Assembly (NCBI RefSeq): GCF_001942495.1 | Contig: NZ_MKZS01000001.1 | Span: forward strand, 7,194,241 to 7,258,240 | Reading direction: 5' to 3' | Source of the DNA: Moorena bouillonii PNG | GTDB taxonomy: Bacteria; Cyanobacteriota; Cyanobacteriia; Cyanobacteriales; Coleofasciculaceae | DNA: 64,000 nucleotides | Shown here: piece by piece, positions 46,884 to 56,598 of the stretch | Position numbering within the stretch: the first letter of the stretch is position 1 | How the letters are laid out: each line of letters opens with the position of its first letter | Notes under the pieces: generated by a model | The model's input: only the letters and a program-made list of their open reading frames with translations | What the model was told of the DNA's origin: nothing | Database searches by the model: none | Program-made: the position numbers and the translations under genes

Positions 46884-48164
46884 ATGGATAAACGTTTTGC
46901 AAATATATTTAATTTGACCGAAGATCAAGCGATCGCACTTTTAAAAACACCCTTAGACCAGTTAGAAGACCAATCTGATCGCTATCTGGCTGCATCCCAT
47001 TTAATTAACTTTCCCACCGAGCGGTCAATCAATGCCCTGATGGAAACGGTGCAAGACCAAAACTCAGAACTGTACCATCGTATCGCTCGACGCAAGGCAG
47101 TGGAAAGTTTAGGTCGTCTGAAAGCCTCTGTAGCCCTACCCATCATTCGCTCATGTCTAGGGGATGAGGATTGTTACACTGTGGAAAATGCGGTCTGGGC
47201 AATTGGGGAAATTGGCACTCAAGATCCCGAAATTCTCGAAGAAATAGCCCAGCTACTGGAAAAACCAGGTCAGACTTATCGAGTGATTATCCAAACTCTG
47301 GCCGCACTAGACTATAAACCAGCCCTCGACAGGATTAAGACATTTACTAAATCTGATAATGAACCCATAGCCAGTGCTGCGATCGCAACGGTTTGTCGGT
47401 TCACAGGGGATACCACCGAGATGCACAAAGTGATGGCATTCCTAGAACACTCTAGTGTCAATGCCCGACGAGCTTGTATTCAAGACCTGATTGATGCCCG
47501 ATACTACCAAGGAATTCCTAAAATTGCCACCTGTCCCATTTCCATGGTCTTCCGAATACGAGGAATTCGCCTGTTGGCCGAGGCTGGGTTGCCAGCCGGT
47601 GATATCACCTTTGAGGATATCGAACCATCACTCGATCAAGTGATTCGTGATCATCCTGATCACCTAGAGCTGGTTCATGAATATGACCAAATGCCCAGTT
47701 TAGACTTCTTGATTAACGAGCTATACCACACAGATTTTGGGCGATGTTATCTAGCCAGTAAGACTCTGCTCAAGTTATCTCCAGAAACTGTTGCTGACGC
47801 CCTACTTGCTACCTATGCTGACAAAGCCCATAACGATTATGGTGCTCACTACCATGTTGTCAAACTCTTAGGCTGGCTGAAATACGCCGATGCCTACGAT
47901 TTGATAGTGGAAGCCCTACACAATAAAGCACCCCAGTTTCAGAAATCCCGTGCTGCTGCTGCTATTGCCTTGGGTAATTTAGGAGATGAACGGGCAATTC
48001 CCTTACTCAAAGACAGCCTCAATACCAATATTTTCGACTTGAAATATGCCAGTTTAATGGCATTAGAGCAGTTTGGGGATAACAGTGGTCAAGATCTGGC
48101 AGCTAATGATTCAGATTGGTTGATTCGGGAGAAAGCAGTTACTAAAGCAGTTACTAGTCATTAG
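46884..48164 (+). CDS. cpeY: Bilin lyase CpeY
   Basis: A 426-residue E-type (HEAT-repeat) lyase. Family features are the start MDKRFANIFNLTEDQAIALL, repeated HEAT units (DEDCYTVENAVWAIGEIGTQ), VFRIRGIRLLAEAGLP and DYGAHYHVVKLLGWLKYADA. In Fremyella CpeY with CpeZ attaches PEB to Cys82 of CpeA. It is placed directly after cpeBA copy 1 and its partner cpeZ is at 51647, after cpeBA copy 2. The frame is intact and the length matches the family. Confidence 0.9.
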   Translation: MDKRFANIFNLTEDQAIALLKTPLDQLEDQSDRYLAASHLINFPTERSINALMETVQDQNSELYHRIARRKAVESLGRLKASVALPIIRSCLGDEDCYTVENAVWAIGEIGTQDPEILEEIAQLLEKPGQTYRVIIQTLAALDYKPALDRIKTFTKSDNEPIASAAIATVCRFTGDTTEMHKVMAFLEHSSVNARRACIQDLIDARYYQGIPKIATCPISMVFRIRGIRLLAEAGLPAGDITFEDIEPSLDQVIRDHPDHLELVHEYDQMPSLDFLINELYHTDFGRCYLASKTLLKLSPETVADALLATYADKAHNDYGAHYHVVKLLGWLKYADAYDLIVEALHNKAPQFQKSRAAAAIALGNLGDERAIPLLKDSLNTNIFDLKYASLMALEQFGDNSGQDLAANDSDWLIREKAVTKAVTSH

Positions 48165-48723
48165 CCATTAGGATTAGTCATTAGGTAAGCTATCAGCTTA
48201 TGCGCTACGCGCACGCTACTTGAGGTGCTATCAGCTTATGCGCTACGCGCACGCTACTTGAGGTGCTATCAGCTTATGTGCTACGCACACGCTACTTGAG
48301 GTGCTATCAGCTTATGGGTAAGCTACACCGAACAGCTTTTGAATAAAACAGGTAAGCATTCGTTTAATCTGAGTTAAGTTTGCATGATAGCTTACCGCTA
48401 ACGTCACATCAAGTAGCGTGCGCGTAGCGCATATGCTTAGATGGGCAAATTCCCAGACTTTCAATTCGAGAAAATCTCGAACTATTAAATTCTACCGTTT
48501 GCGCATCGGCGCACGCTACGCGAACGAGGTTTATTTTAAGCATGATAGCTGACGGCTGACAGCTGACGGCTGAATGCTTACGTAATTACTAACCTTGGAA
48601 GAGCATCTTTAGTGTACTAAGCACTAATACCATGCTCTGGTAATTGGTAATTGGGATCGCCTATCACACGCTTTGCAGCCAGGATAATATAGAGATTATC
48701 ACCGCCATAGTCTAGGCCAGATC
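48165..48723. other. Repeat-rich gap after cpeY
   Basis: About 560 bp filled mostly by element D (48186-48580), including three 38-bp tandem repeats at its left, and then 140 bp leader of the Uma2 gene. No gene. Confidence 0.6.
48186..48580. repeat. Element D (GTAAGC/GCTTAC type) with three tandem 38-bp units
   Basis: The left half has three direct copies of a 38-bp unit beginning GCTATCAGCTTATGCGCTAC at 48189, 48227 and 48265, with a partial fourth at 48303. The right end GACGGCTGAATGCTTA is inverse to the ends of the other D copies. The third unit differs by C-to-T and G-to-A changes (TGTGCTACGCACAC), compensating across the small palindrome. Confidence 0.7.
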
Positions 48724-49593
48724 ATGACTGAGACAGTACCTCGAGTCAAATTACCTCCTCCCTTTCCTGACCACACCCAGCTACCGGAGTCAGATGGAAC
48801 ATTTGTGTTCGCGAAGCGTGCCGTAGGCAAAAACTTTCAAGAGCATCCCCAAAGTATAATTCTAACGGATTCGATTGGAGAGATATTACAACAGCGACAT
48901 CCTGATGGAGAATATGCTATTGGGCAAGACTGTGGTATATACTGGCGAGAAACTGATCCACCTGAAAAAGGAGCCGAAGCACCTGATTGGTTTTATGTTC
49001 CCAATGTCCCTCCTCAGCTAGATGGTAAAATTCGTCGCTCCTATGTGGTGTGGCGGGAACATATAGCACCATTAATTGCTTTAGAATTTGCCAGTGGCAA
49101 TGGGGATGAAGAACGGGACAAAACCCCATTATCCCTCTCGACTCAAGGAGAAGTAACTAAGCCAGGGAAGTTTTGGGTATATGAGCAAATTATCCGAATT
49201 CCCTACTATGGTATTTATCAAATAAACAACAGCTCTCTTGAAGTCTATACCTTGGTCAGTGGGTTTTATCAGAAATTAACCCCTAATGAACGAGGGCATT
49301 ATTCTATTTCACCATTGGGTGTAGAACTAGGCTTATGGCAAGGAAGTTATCAGAATCAAAGTCAACTGTGGCTAAGGTGGTGGGATGAGGAAGGAAATCT
49401 GTTGCTGATTGGTGATGAACGAGCTGTTCTAGAAAGGGAAAGAGCTGAACAAGAGCGACAACGTGCTGAACAAGCAGAGTCTATGGTGGAGGAGGAGCGC
49501 CAAAGAACTCAAGCTGCTTTAGCAAGAGCGGCTCGGCTGGCTGAGCAGTTACGAGCAGCAGGTATTGACCCTGATCTTGAGGATACCATTTAG
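48724..49593 (+). CDS. Uma2 family endonuclease-like protein in the phycoerythrin cluster
   Basis: A 289-residue Uma2/DUF820 protein, similar to the product of 4903-5673 in domain order: core YVVWREHIAPLIALEFASGN, KFWVYEQIIRIPYYGIYQIN, and a Glu/Arg/Gln helical tail (about 237-280) ending AAGIDPDLEDTI. Near the N-terminus seven to eight residues (about FAKRAVG, DNA 48806-48832) come from a palindromic repeat inserted in frame. A role in pigments is not indicated; it separates cpeY from cpeBA copy 2 and may have entered as a passenger. Nuclease activity is unproven. Confidence 0.78.
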   Translation: MTETVPRVKLPPPFPDHTQLPESDGTFVFAKRAVGKNFQEHPQSIILTDSIGEILQQRHPDGEYAIGQDCGIYWRETDPPEKGAEAPDWFYVPNVPPQLDGKIRRSYVVWREHIAPLIALEFASGNGDEERDKTPLSLSTQGEVTKPGKFWVYEQIIRIPYYGIYQINNSSLEVYTLVSGFYQKLTPNERGHYSISPLGVELGLWQGSYQNQSQLWLRWWDEEGNLLLIGDERAVLERERAEQERQRAEQAESMVEEERQRTQAALARAARLAEQLRAAGIDPDLEDTI

Positions 49594-49675
49594 CACTTAA
49601 CCAAACAGTTAAAGGCTTATTGATACAAAAGTATACAATTAGACCGATAGACGGAAATTTTTGTAATGTTTTGTT

Positions 49676-49698
49676 GCTTTGTTTCTCATAAATGGGAC
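49676..49698 (+). promoter_or_regulatory. Shared 23-bp cpeB upstream motif, copy 2
   Basis: Sequence GCTTTGTTTCTCATAAATGG plus GAC, 103 nt before the ATG of cpeB copy 2. It matches 18 of 23 positions of the motif at 45431-45453 while flanking DNA is mostly dissimilar. Interpreted as a common promoter or regulator site. Confidence 0.6.
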
Positions 49699-49773
49699 TA
49701 GAGTGTCAAATAGCTTTTATTGTCTAAATTGGTTAGTCAATTCATGAACGACAAGACCAATAATTTTAATTAA

Positions 49774-50334
<561 letters not shown>

Positions 50335-50405
50335 TCTCCCGGCTCAGGAGAAATTAAATTACACTGACCTTTTGCCGAAATCAATTTAAGACAGGAGATA
50401 TTTAA

Positions 50406-50897
<492 letters not shown>

Positions 50898-50951
50898 AAT
50901 TATCGCGATCCACTGTCTGTAGTGGCTAGCTGCCTCTAGTACTTTCGAATA

Positions 50952-51025
50952 AAGGGGTATCTTAGCAAAGTGCTGTGCCTGAAACAGGTTCAGCACTTTG
51001 CTAAGAACCCCTTAGTTATTGTTAT
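50952..51025 (+). terminator. Strong Rho-independent terminator after cpeA copy 2
   Basis: A long stem: TCTTAGCAAAGTGCTG (50960-50975) pairs perfectly with 50991-51006, extended by AAGGGGT with ACCCCTT across one mismatch. It is followed by AGTTATTGTTAT. Much stronger than the copy 1 terminator. Confidence 0.85.
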
Positions 51026-51174
51026 CGAAGCTACTGACCATTTTTGAATTCAAAATGCAAAATGCAAAATTCAAACAGGTATAGCCTTCTAATTTTGAAT
51101 TGTTGACACTGGATACAAGCCCCTGAATTCATTTATGGGGTATTTTTGGATTTTGAATTGATAATTTTGAATGG

Positions 51175-51228
51175 TCGCGTTCGCGCAGCGTCGGCTTGGC
51201 CGTAGGCCACGCCAAAGGCGAACGCCGA
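51175..51228. repeat. Dispersed palindrome copy
   Basis: GTTCGCGCAGCGTCGGC, TTGGCCGTAGGCCACGCC and AAGGCGAACGCC form a palindrome of the family seen at 8837 and 60696. Confidence 0.75.
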
Positions 51229-51298
51229 TAGCGATTGACTCCTGGATCAAGTTGGTTTTATCGAACTCAGCTTATATACTGATGTCTACTAATATTTG

Positions 51299-51631
51299 TA
51301 TAGCATTTTCCATACTTATCAGGTACACCGGATGGTTTCCCGATTCCCGATTCCCGATTCCCGATTCCCGATTCCCGATTCACGATTCCCGATTCCCGAT
51401 TCCCGATTCCCGATTCCCGATTCCCGATTCCCGATTCCCGATTCCCGATTCCCGATTCCCGATTCCCGATTCCCGATTCCCGATTCCCGATTCCCGATTC
51501 CCGATTCCCGATTCCCGATTCCCGATTCCCGATTCCCGATTCCCGATTCCCGATTCCCTGTTCCCTATTCCCGATTCCCTGTTCCCTAAAAGCCCAAAAT
51601 TGTGTACCTCACCTAATTGAAAACCGCTATA
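51299..51631. repeat. Element C, complete copy with (CCCGATT)n cargo
   Basis: Terminal inverted repeats: TATAGCATTTTCCATAC with AGGTACAC (51299-51328), and on the right the inverse TATAGCGGTTTTCAATT with AGGTACAC (51602-51631); 20 of 30 positions agree. Between them, 51337-51588 is about 36 copies of the heptamer TTCCCGA. It is flanked by imperfect direct repeats of 26 bp (TATATACTGATRTYTACTAA), 51273-51298 and 51628-51653; the right one holds the cpeZ start codon. Confidence 0.8.
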
Positions 51632-51646
51632 TACTGATATTTACTA

Positions 51647-52270
51647 ATGTCTACAGAAGAGTTATATCAACAATTAAAAAATAAAAATCCTAAACTCCGA
51701 CAAAGAGCGATGCGGCAAATTGCAGCAGAGCGCACCGAGAATACTATTCCTGAGTTGATGGCAATTTTGGGTGATGAGGATGTGGTTTATCGGCGAGCAG
51801 CAGTGCAAACTCTAGGTGTGATTGGTCTTGATGCTGTACCGGTATTGGCAGAAACCTTAACAAGTAGTGAAAATAACACCGTACGGGCTAGCTGTGCTAA
51901 GGCGCTGGCTGCGATCGCTCTTAACTACTCAGAAGAAACCTTCCCAACTGTCGGGTTGCAAGGTCTACAAACAGCTCTTGAAGACCCAGATCCTGTTGTC
52001 AAAATATCCACAGTTGGCGCACTGGGAACTATTGGGCCACCCGCTTTTGAAGCCCTAGTAGCTGCTTTGGACATCGACGATATTGCCCTTCAAGTTACTG
52101 TGCTACAGGCTCTAGGTTCCTTGGGGGATGAGAGAGCTATGGAAGTGCTATCTGCTGCCGCTGAAAATCAGGAAGCCGACCCCTATATCCGAGAATCAGC
52201 AGCTAGTTCGATATCACGCTTGGAACAGATTATCAACTTTGGTTCATCCAGGAAAGCATCTCGAGAATAA
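51647..52270 (+). CDS. cpeZ: Bilin lyase partner CpeZ
   Basis: A 207-residue HEAT-repeat protein that starts MSTEELYQQLKNKNPKLRQR and continues with IPELMAILGDEDVVYRRAAV, VRASCAKALAAIAL and VLQALGSLGDERAMEV. In Fremyella CpeZ acts with CpeY as a chaperone-like lyase subunit for phycoerythrin alpha. It is not next to cpeY here but after the second cpeBA operon, separated from it by element C whose right end is 15 bp before the ATG. The start codon lies inside the direct repeat flanking that element. Confidence 0.87.
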   Translation: MSTEELYQQLKNKNPKLRQRAMRQIAAERTENTIPELMAILGDEDVVYRRAAVQTLGVIGLDAVPVLAETLTSSENNTVRASCAKALAAIALNYSEETFPTVGLQGLQTALEDPDPVVKISTVGALGTIGPPAFEALVAALDIDDIALQVTVLQALGSLGDERAMEVLSAAAENQEADPYIRESAASSISRLEQIINFGSSRKASRE

Positions 52271-52392
52271 TATCAGAATAATCATATTATTATTTGTTGT
52301 TATTCAAACCAAAAATTATCCCCAAAACTATCAACAAAGGAAGCCAGGGGACTTGACATCATTACATCATTATTGATGCCTTGGGGCACTAG

Positions 52393-53607
52393 CTAAAACA
52401 ATCTTCGGCTACGCCTCTTATTCAACTCTGCTTTGCCAAGGGTTGCCCAACGCTTCAACTCAACAATTTGTTTTTGTAAAGTGGCTATACGATCCTCTTG
52501 CTCTTGATTATGCTGTGCCAAAGACTCATAACTCTCGGTAGGTTGATTAGCCGGAGATTGTTGTTCAGACAACTGATGCTCTAACTCGGCAATACGCTTC
52601 TGTTGGTCTTGAGTTTGCTGTTGTAGAACCTGATTACTTTCTACTTGTTGCGCCGCCTGAGATTGTTGCTCTGCTAGCTGGTTCTGTAACTCTTTGACCA
52701 GATTAGATTTTTCTTGAGCCTGCTGTTGTAAAGACTGATAACTTTCGGTCTGTTCAGCAGTTTCAGATTTTTGGTCTGCTAACTGCTTCTGTAATTTCTT
52801 AACCAGATTAGATTGCTCTTTAGCCTGCTTTTGTAAAGACTGATAGCTTTCTGTCTGTTCAGCAGTTTCAGATTTTTGGTCTGCTAGCTGCTTCTGTAAC
52901 TTCTTGACCAGATTAGATTGCTCTTTAGCCTGCTGTTGCAAAGACTGATAACTTTCGGTCTGTTCAGCAGTCTGAGATTTTTGGTCTGCTAGCTGCTTCT
53001 GTAACTTTTTGACCAGATTAGATTGCTCTTTAGCCTGCTGTTGCAAAGACTGATAGCTTTCGGTCTGTTCAGTCGTTTCAGATTTTTGGTCAGCTAGCTG
53101 CTTCTGTAACTTTTTGACCAGATTAGCTTGCTCTTTAGCCTGCTGTTGCAAAGACTGATAACTTTCGGTCTGTTCAGCCGTTTCAGATTTTTGTTGAGCT
53201 AACTTCTGTTGTAAGTCTTCAATCAAATTAGCTTGCTCTTTAGCCTGCTGTTGTAAAGACTGGTAATCTTCTTGGGATACACCAGAACCACCAGGCTCAG
53301 AGACATCAGGTTGTAGCGGTTGCTCACCCTCTATAACTTGAATCTTGGTTGGAGATTTTTTGGCTCCATTGTTGGGGGATGTTTCGTTTGCCTGCGGTGG
53401 ATTTTCCAGGGCGATGGTCATACTTGCCTGCTGGCATGCGATCGCAATATTACCTCTGGCGATACGCTCAATTAGTTCCGAGCGGGACAACCCAGTATTC
53501 TGAGCCATCTGAGTCAACAAGCCAATGCCTGTAGGGGTCAGGGAGATCCCCACCTTGGACTTACCTTCTGAATACTGGCTAGCAGTTTTACGGCTTTTCT
53601 TGGGCAT
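52393..53607 (-). CDS. RHH-like protein with seven 35-residue coiled-coil repeats and a linker-type tail
   Basis: A 404-residue protein. Residues 10-53 (VGISLTPTGIGLLTQMAQNT, then GLSRSELIERIARG) resemble a ribbon-helix-helix DNA-binding domain. Residues 113-357 are seven tandem repeats of 35 residues (five heptads; core ESYQSLQQQAKEQSNLVKKL), encoded by near-identical 105-bp DNA repeats. The last 47 residues (WATLGKAELNKRRSRRLF at the end) are homologous to the C-terminus of the neighbouring two-domain linker. It follows the linker gene on the same strand with a 16-bp hairpin between. A DNA-binding or scaffold partner of phycobilisomes is possible. No family name was recognised. Confidence 0.75.
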   Translation of the reverse strand: MPKKSRKTASQYSEGKSKVGISLTPTGIGLLTQMAQNTGLSRSELIERIARGNIAIACQQASMTIALENPPQANETSPNNGAKKSPTKIQVIEGEQPLQPDVSEPGGSGVSQEDYQSLQQQAKEQANLIEDLQQKLAQQKSETAEQTESYQSLQQQAKEQANLVKKLQKQLADQKSETTEQTESYQSLQQQAKEQSNLVKKLQKQLADQKSQTAEQTESYQSLQQQAKEQSNLVKKLQKQLADQKSETAEQTESYQSLQKQAKEQSNLVKKLQKQLADQKSETAEQTESYQSLQQQAQEKSNLVKELQNQLAEQQSQAAQQVESNQVLQQQTQDQQKRIAELEHQLSEQQSPANQPTESYESLAQHNQEQEDRIATLQKQIVELKRWATLGKAELNKRRSRRLF

Positions 53608-53717
53608 TGGCTTTTCCTCCGGATCGGCTATTTAAAGTCTATATATTTTACTGTTAAAAGTACCTTGTTCAAAGCTTTAGTTAAAACCTTTAGTTAAAAC
53701 CTTGTATTTTCCAGGTA

Positions 53718-53771
53718 GTTGTTGAGGGTTGACCGCTGTCATTCAACACTCAACAGTCAACCCTCAACAAC
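53718..53771. terminator. 16-bp hairpin between two-domain linker and coiled-coil genes
   Basis: Arms GTTGTTGAGGGTTGAC (53718-53733) and its complement (53756-53771) with a 22-nt loop that contains CAACA repeats. It may stop or attenuate transcription coming from the linker gene. The arms are STRR-like (TCAACCC), so a repeat origin is likely. Confidence 0.5.
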
Positions 53772-53813
53772 CTACACATTTCTATGGCAACTGGCCATAG
53801 AGCTAATCACAGC

Positions 53814-54006
53814 TAAGCATTCAGCTATCAGCTATCAGCCATCAGCCATCAGCTAATGCGCTACACGCACAGCTATTAGCCATTGGCCTTGGCCAATGGC
53901 ACGCTACGGGAATGGCCACGTTACTGTTCGCGCAGTGTGCGCGTAGCGCAATCGATGCTTTTGAATAAAATAAGCTGACCGCTGACCACTGACGGCTGAA
54001 TGCTTA
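53814..54006. repeat. Element D, copy near the two-domain linker
   Basis: Left end TAAGCATTCAGCTATCAGC with CAGCCAT heptamers; right end CTGACGGCTGAATGCTTA, the inverse. Inside are TTGGCCTTGGCCAATGG and GCGCGTAGCGCAATCG palindromes. Related to 35967, 45042 and 48186. Confidence 0.65.
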
Positions 54007-54028
54007 CATCGCAGCTCTAATAATTACT

Positions 54029-55855
54029 CTAATAACTACGAGGACGCCACTTATTCAACTGGGTTTCTGCAATCATAGCTAAACGCCGCTGATCAGCAAT
54101 CTTTTCTTGTAACTTAGCAATTTCCTGAGCCTGTTGTTCAGACTTTTGTTGTAGAGCTTCATAACTGTCTGGCTCTACAGTCGCTGCTGCCATGGGGATT
54201 TGGGCTGCAATGCTGGTGAAACCACTACCACCATTGCTCGAAGAACTGTAAGACTGCCATTTGCTATACTGTGATTCTCCAAAGCTAGCCAATGGTCGTA
54301 AGTCTGCCAGCTGTTGCTGCAAGGTTTCCAGCAGTTCTTCTTGCTCTTGACATTTCTGTTGGATGGCTTGATAGGCTTCTGAGCGTTGTTTGTCAGCTTC
54401 TGGGGGAGCTTCCTGCGGTTGAATTTTGGGCTTGAGTACTTCATCCAATAAGGCTTGGATATCAGTAACTGGGGCTTGCCCAAGGGGATTATTGTAAATA
54501 ATCGATTTATTCAGCCTTGGTGGATTTCCTGACACATTGTCTTTATCAGAGCTAGAAACGCTGGGCATCAGCACCAACATGTTAGTAAACCCAAGGAGCT
54601 TTTTGCCTGTTTGGGTTTTATAGCCCCGGTAAAAGGGTACAACATTCTCCCCAAACACCTCTTGGTACTCGTCACTATCGATATAGGAATCAATATCCGC
54701 CTCAAAACCTCCTTGATCAAGTACTTGGCTGTGATAGAAAGTCTCAGAGTAGTCATCAGGAGCACGACCGAGCAAATGCTTAAAATTCAGCTCGATTGAC
54801 CGGTAGCGGGGACAGATATCGAAAAACCTGGACCGATACAACTCGGACTTGGCAACCTGACGCACAAACTCACGGACAGTGATTTCCCCCCGCTTGAGCT
54901 GGGATTCCGGGACAGTCAGCCGTTCACTCTCCATAACATAAGCATTTCCCAAAACCTGACGGTAGACTGCTCTAATCACCGTCTCGATTTCTGCTTCCGA
55001 GCGACCTGGCCACAGCTCAATCGGATCAATTTCTTCCCAGGCTTGATACTGGCGTTGCCAGGTTTGAGTCGTGTTTTGCAGGAGTTTTTCAGCTTCTGTA
55101 AGAATCTTAGGTGCTGTTTGAGTTTCTGTGGCACTTCCTACTTGGGCTTTATTGAGACCTAGAACATTAGCCAGGAGTTTATTGATATCAGTAGGTTTTA
55201 CGACATCACCAGCTCCAGAAAGCGGCTCCATATTACTGGGACTATTGGTCATCAGGAACTGATTCAACCGAGACCAATTCCCCCGCCAAACATTGGGTTT
55301 ATCGGTACCAGGTGCGCCACGCAACAGTTTTAAGATATGGGTAAATCCCACTGTACTTTTCCCGATCTGGGTTTTGTACCCCCGATAATAGGGAACCTGG
55401 TTTTCCCCAAAAGCTAGCTGGTATTCTTCGCTATCGATATATGAATCGATTTCAGTCTCATAACCGCCTTGATCAAGCATGCTCGTATGCTCAATAACTT
55501 CCTCATAGCTTTCAGGAGCTCGACCAAGAAGATGCTTGAAATTCAACTCAATGGCTCGGTTACGAGAGCAACTCTCGAAAAATCGGGAGTAGTAAAGCTC
55601 AGATTGAGCCACTTGGCGCACAAATTCGCGGACAGAAATTTCTCCCTTTCTGAGTTGGGATTCGGCAACGGTGAGCCGTTCACTATCCATGACATAGGTA
55701 TTCCCCAACACTTGCCGATAGACAGCCCGAATCACAATTTCTATTTCTTCTTCAGAATGACTAGGCCACAGTTCAACTGGGTCTGTGTCTTGAAATGCTG
55801 CTACCCCTAATTGCGAGGCGCGTGTTAGTACAGGGTTTATAAAACCAATTACCAT
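54029..55855 (-). CDS. Two-domain phycobilisome linker with coiled-coil tails
   Basis: A 608-residue linker with two PBS linker domains: about 26-180 ([37 protein letters not shown]) and about 276-430 ([18 protein letters not shown]), both most like CpeC. No CpcD domain is present. The C-terminal 120 residues contain two copies of a coiled-coil motif: 491-536 (ending LASFGESQYSKWQSYSS) and 563-608 (ending LAMIAETQLNKWRPRSY), joined by a Ser/Gly-rich spacer. Standard rod linkers have one domain. The gene has its own upstream region and a strong terminator separates it from the single-domain linkers. Confidence 0.85.
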   Translation of the reverse strand: MVIGFINPVLTRASQLGVAAFQDTDPVELWPSHSEEEIEIVIRAVYRQVLGNTYVMDSERLTVAESQLRKGEISVREFVRQVAQSELYYSRFFESCSRNRAIELNFKHLLGRAPESYEEVIEHTSMLDQGGYETEIDSYIDSEEYQLAFGENQVPYYRGYKTQIGKSTVGFTHILKLLRGAPGTDKPNVWRGNWSRLNQFLMTNSPSNMEPLSGAGDVVKPTDINKLLANVLGLNKAQVGSATETQTAPKILTEAEKLLQNTTQTWQRQYQAWEEIDPIELWPGRSEAEIETVIRAVYRQVLGNAYVMESERLTVPESQLKRGEITVREFVRQVAKSELYRSRFFDICPRYRSIELNFKHLLGRAPDDYSETFYHSQVLDQGGFEADIDSYIDSDEYQEVFGENVVPFYRGYKTQTGKKLLGFTNMLVLMPSVSSSDKDNVSGNPPRLNKSIIYNNPLGQAPVTDIQALLDEVLKPKIQPQEAPPEADKQRSEAYQAIQQKCQEQEELLETLQQQLADLRPLASFGESQYSKWQSYSSSSNGGSGFTSIAAQIPMAAATVEPDSYEALQQKSEQQAQEIAKLQEKIADQRRLAMIAETQLNKWRPRSY

Positions 55856-56293
55856 TTAAAAGACCTCCAAATCCATTGTTGTTAAATGTTGTTAATTACC
55901 GTTAATAAACAACTACTATAAAAACTTGCTTACGAAAAATACTTTTTTCACTTTCTAGTGAATTCACTTTAACTAAAGAGTCTTTATCGGTGAATGTCAA
56001 AATTCTATTGATTGAACACTATAAGTATTAACTTATTTTTGGTTAACGTGACGCTTCTTATATGGTTTTGGTTGATTGACCCTAGCCTGCTTGACTAACA
56101 AAACTCCTAAAACCCTTAATTTTCCTAGGAACTTTAATCCTATAGTTACTTGTTGCCATTACATTTCGGCGACACAGACCTGTTACCTCTAGTACAACTT
56201 TGCGATCGCTATAATGCCTAAGAGTGCTAGTGCCATCTGCCATCATTCTTGACATCGGGGAAGTACTCTGAATTTACTAAGTTGTGAATTCAC

Positions 56294-56352
56294 AAAAACT
56301 AACACCATTGAGTAGTTAATCAATAGTTAACTACTCAATGGTGTTAGTTTTT
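56294..56352 (-). terminator. Perfect 26-bp hairpin terminator downstream of the linker operon
   Basis: Arms 56294-56319 and 56327-56352 are perfect complements (AAAAACTAACACCATTGAGT and on) with a 7-nt loop. The A-run on one side and T-run on the other make it a bidirectional intrinsic terminator. It lies about 250 bp after the end of the linker at 56599 and about 500 bp before the next gene start at 55855. Confidence 0.85.
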
Positions 56353-56468
56353 AGAAATTAGCTGTTGATTGATCACAGCCTATTTCCAAAAACTAACATC
56401 TAGAGACTTAGCTCATATCAACTACTGAATCCTGAGAGGATATCTGAAAAGTTTTTTGATACTGAATT

Positions 56469-56551
56469 TTGCCCCCCTAGCCCCCCAATTCTGGGGGGAA
56501 CAAGAATCTATTTGCTGGTAAAAGTCCCCCAAAATTGGGGGATTTAGGGGG
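56469..56551. repeat. Interspersed palindromic repeat (GGGGGC/CCCCC type)
   Basis: GCCCCCCTAGCCCCCCAATT at the left and the inverse AATTGGGGGATTTAGGGGGC at the right. A frequent cyanobacterial hairpin repeat. Confidence 0.7.
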
Positions 56552-56598
56552 CTTAGGTATAGCAAATTATACTTCTCAGACAACCTCTGACAGTCAAC

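Larger units (their letters stand above)
50898..51646. other. Gap with terminator, palindrome and long STRR array
   Basis: Contains the terminator of cpeBA copy 2, AAAATGCAAAAT-type direct repeats near 51051, a dispersed palindrome at 51175-51228, and element C with about 36 heptamers (51299-51631). The open frames over the heptamer array are an artefact of a stop-free 7-mer repeat and are not genes. Confidence 0.8.
53608..54028. other. Gap with inverted repeat and element D
   Basis: Contains the hairpin at 53718-53771, element D (53814-54006) and TTTAGTTAAAACC direct repeats near 53675-53700. No gene. Confidence 0.6.
55856..56598. other. Gap with terminator and palindromic repeat
   Basis: About 740 bp between two minus-strand linker genes. 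It contains the C-rich palindromic repeat (56469-56551), the 26-bp hairpin (56294-56352) and the upstream region of the two-domain linker. No gene. Confidence 0.6.

Noticed and set aside
51171-51620. Long repetitive ORFs over the TTCCCGA array (DSRFPIP-type peptides)
   Set aside because: A 7-mer array without stop codons opens frames by itself. There is no ribosome-binding site or family, and the array lies inside element C.
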